A stretch of 64,000 nt of DNA from Massilia sp. YIM B02769 (GTDB taxonomy: Bacteria > Pseudomonadota > Gammaproteobacteria > Burkholderiales > Burkholderiaceae_D). The translations under genes and the position numbers were made by a program. Positions 63,757 to 64,000 of this stretch are shown here, piece by piece. The notes beneath the pieces were generated by a model, which made no database searches, was not told the origin of the DNA, and saw only the letters and a list, made by a program, of their open reading frames with translations. Each line of letters begins with the position of its first letter. Within the stretch, counting starts at the first letter, position 1. The stretch covers positions 62,001 through 126,000 of the forward strand of contig NZ_JASNRC010000011.1 of assembly GCF_030411995.1 (NCBI RefSeq), read 5' to 3'.

Positions 63757-64000
63757 TGAAGTCCAAAATTTTAGCGGCTAAAAAAACCGCTCTAGCCGTT
63801 GCACTCGCAACCGGCTTTATCACCACTACCACCGCCCCTGTGCAAGCTGGTATCCCCGTCATCGACGGCGGCAACCTGGCCCAGAACATCATGACGGCCA
63901 TCGAGTCGGTGGCGCAGACGCTCAAGCAGATTGAGCAGTACCAGACCCAGTTGCAGCAGTACGAAAATCAGCTCCAGAACACGATGGCCCCAGCCGCGTA
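63757..64000 (+). CDS. trbJ: P-type conjugative transfer protein TrbJ (5' part)
   Basis: 81 codons to the window edge. A signal peptide (about 1-31, ending VQA) is followed by GIPVIDGGNLAQNIMTAIES and a Gln-rich helix (QTLKQIEQYQTQLQQYENQL), matching TrbJ of IncP mating-pair-formation systems (VirB5-like pilus component). It marks the start of a type IV secretion operon that must continue to the right. GGAGT lies 9 bases before the ATG. Confidence 0.9.

Larger units (their letters stand above)
58819..64000. mobile_element. Integrated IncQ/IncP-chimeric mobile element (left part)
   Basis: Begins near the guaA 3' end and runs off the right edge. In order: tyrosine integrase, Cac-like regulator, IncQ-type repA and repC, iterons and hairpins, RK2-like iterons, RK2-like oriT, orphan ribbon-helix-helix gene, trbJ. 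GC content is visibly lower than the host segment. It has the signature of a conjugative or mobilizable plasmid that integrates, and may still replicate when excised. The right boundary and the rest of the transfer genes are outside the window. Confidence 0.82.

Noticed and set aside
63737..63925. 62-codon minus-strand ORF over the trbJ start
   Set aside because: Antisense to a clear TrbJ signal peptide and N-terminus.

Overview
The window is a chromosomal segment of a GC-rich betaproteobacterium, most likely an Oxalobacteraceae member of the Massilia type. That placement is inferred from protein content, gene order (map / rpsB-tsf-pyrH-frr-uppS-cdsA-dxr-rseP-bamA-skp-lpxD-fabZ-lpxA-lpxB-rnhB) and the smpB / ratA-ratB / guaB-guaA neighbourhood. 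No rRNA, tRNA or CRISPR array was seen.

Layout. 1-4041: a repeat cluster, then a membrane GGDEF-EAL protein in an operon with a periplasmic binding protein. 4236-8442 (minus): an rRNA pseudouridine synthase, glnD and map. 8700-23233 (plus): the translation, isoprenoid and envelope cluster rpsB to lpxB. 23580-26263: rnhB, a SpoU-type rRNA methyltransferase and a receiver-EAL protein. 26512-30599: a GFA-like protein, a metallophosphoesterase and an FdhF/YdeP-like molybdopterin oxidoreductase. 30726-34197: divergent ppsR and ppsA. 34303-35303: a low-GC trio of small membrane or zinc-ribbon genes. 35551-38627: a secreted Cys-rich protein, NfeD, an SPFH protein, an SDR and a small membrane protein. 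38926-42625: a Fur-box-controlled TonB receptor and a divergent PepSY operon. 42647-48290: a membrane protein, a second lepB, a PACE exporter with a divergent LysR regulator, a Cache-GGDEF protein and a Bcr/CflA exporter. 48467-52663: smpB, ratA-ratB and two tandem paralogous diguanylate cyclases. 52677-54745: a hybrid histidine kinase broken by a frameshift. 54849-58818: a DUF4124 protein, guaB and guaA.

From the 3' end of guaA to the right edge lies an integrated mobile element with visibly lower GC: a P4-type tyrosine integrase, a Cac/AlpA-like regulator, IncQ (RSF1010)-type RepA helicase and RepC initiator, a ~1 kb non-coding origin region, an orphan ribbon-helix-helix gene and the start of an IncP-type trbJ. 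The origin region has three 22-bp iterons at the 3' end of repC, tandem hairpins, two inverted copies of the IncP (RK2) TrfA-type iteron, and a minus-strand oriT that matches the RK2/RP4 oriT block by block. It reads as an integrating IncQ/IncP chimera and is the most interesting system in the window.

The second outstanding feature is a family of at least 22 palindromic intergenic repeats (consensus CGTAGGGTGGGC-loop-GCCCACGCGG). Most occur as inverted pairs that give ~100-215 bp units bounded by CGTAGGGTGG / CCACCCTACG, and the two arms of a pair often share the same sequence variants. The window is also rich in c-di-GMP proteins: five intact GGDEF and/or EAL genes.
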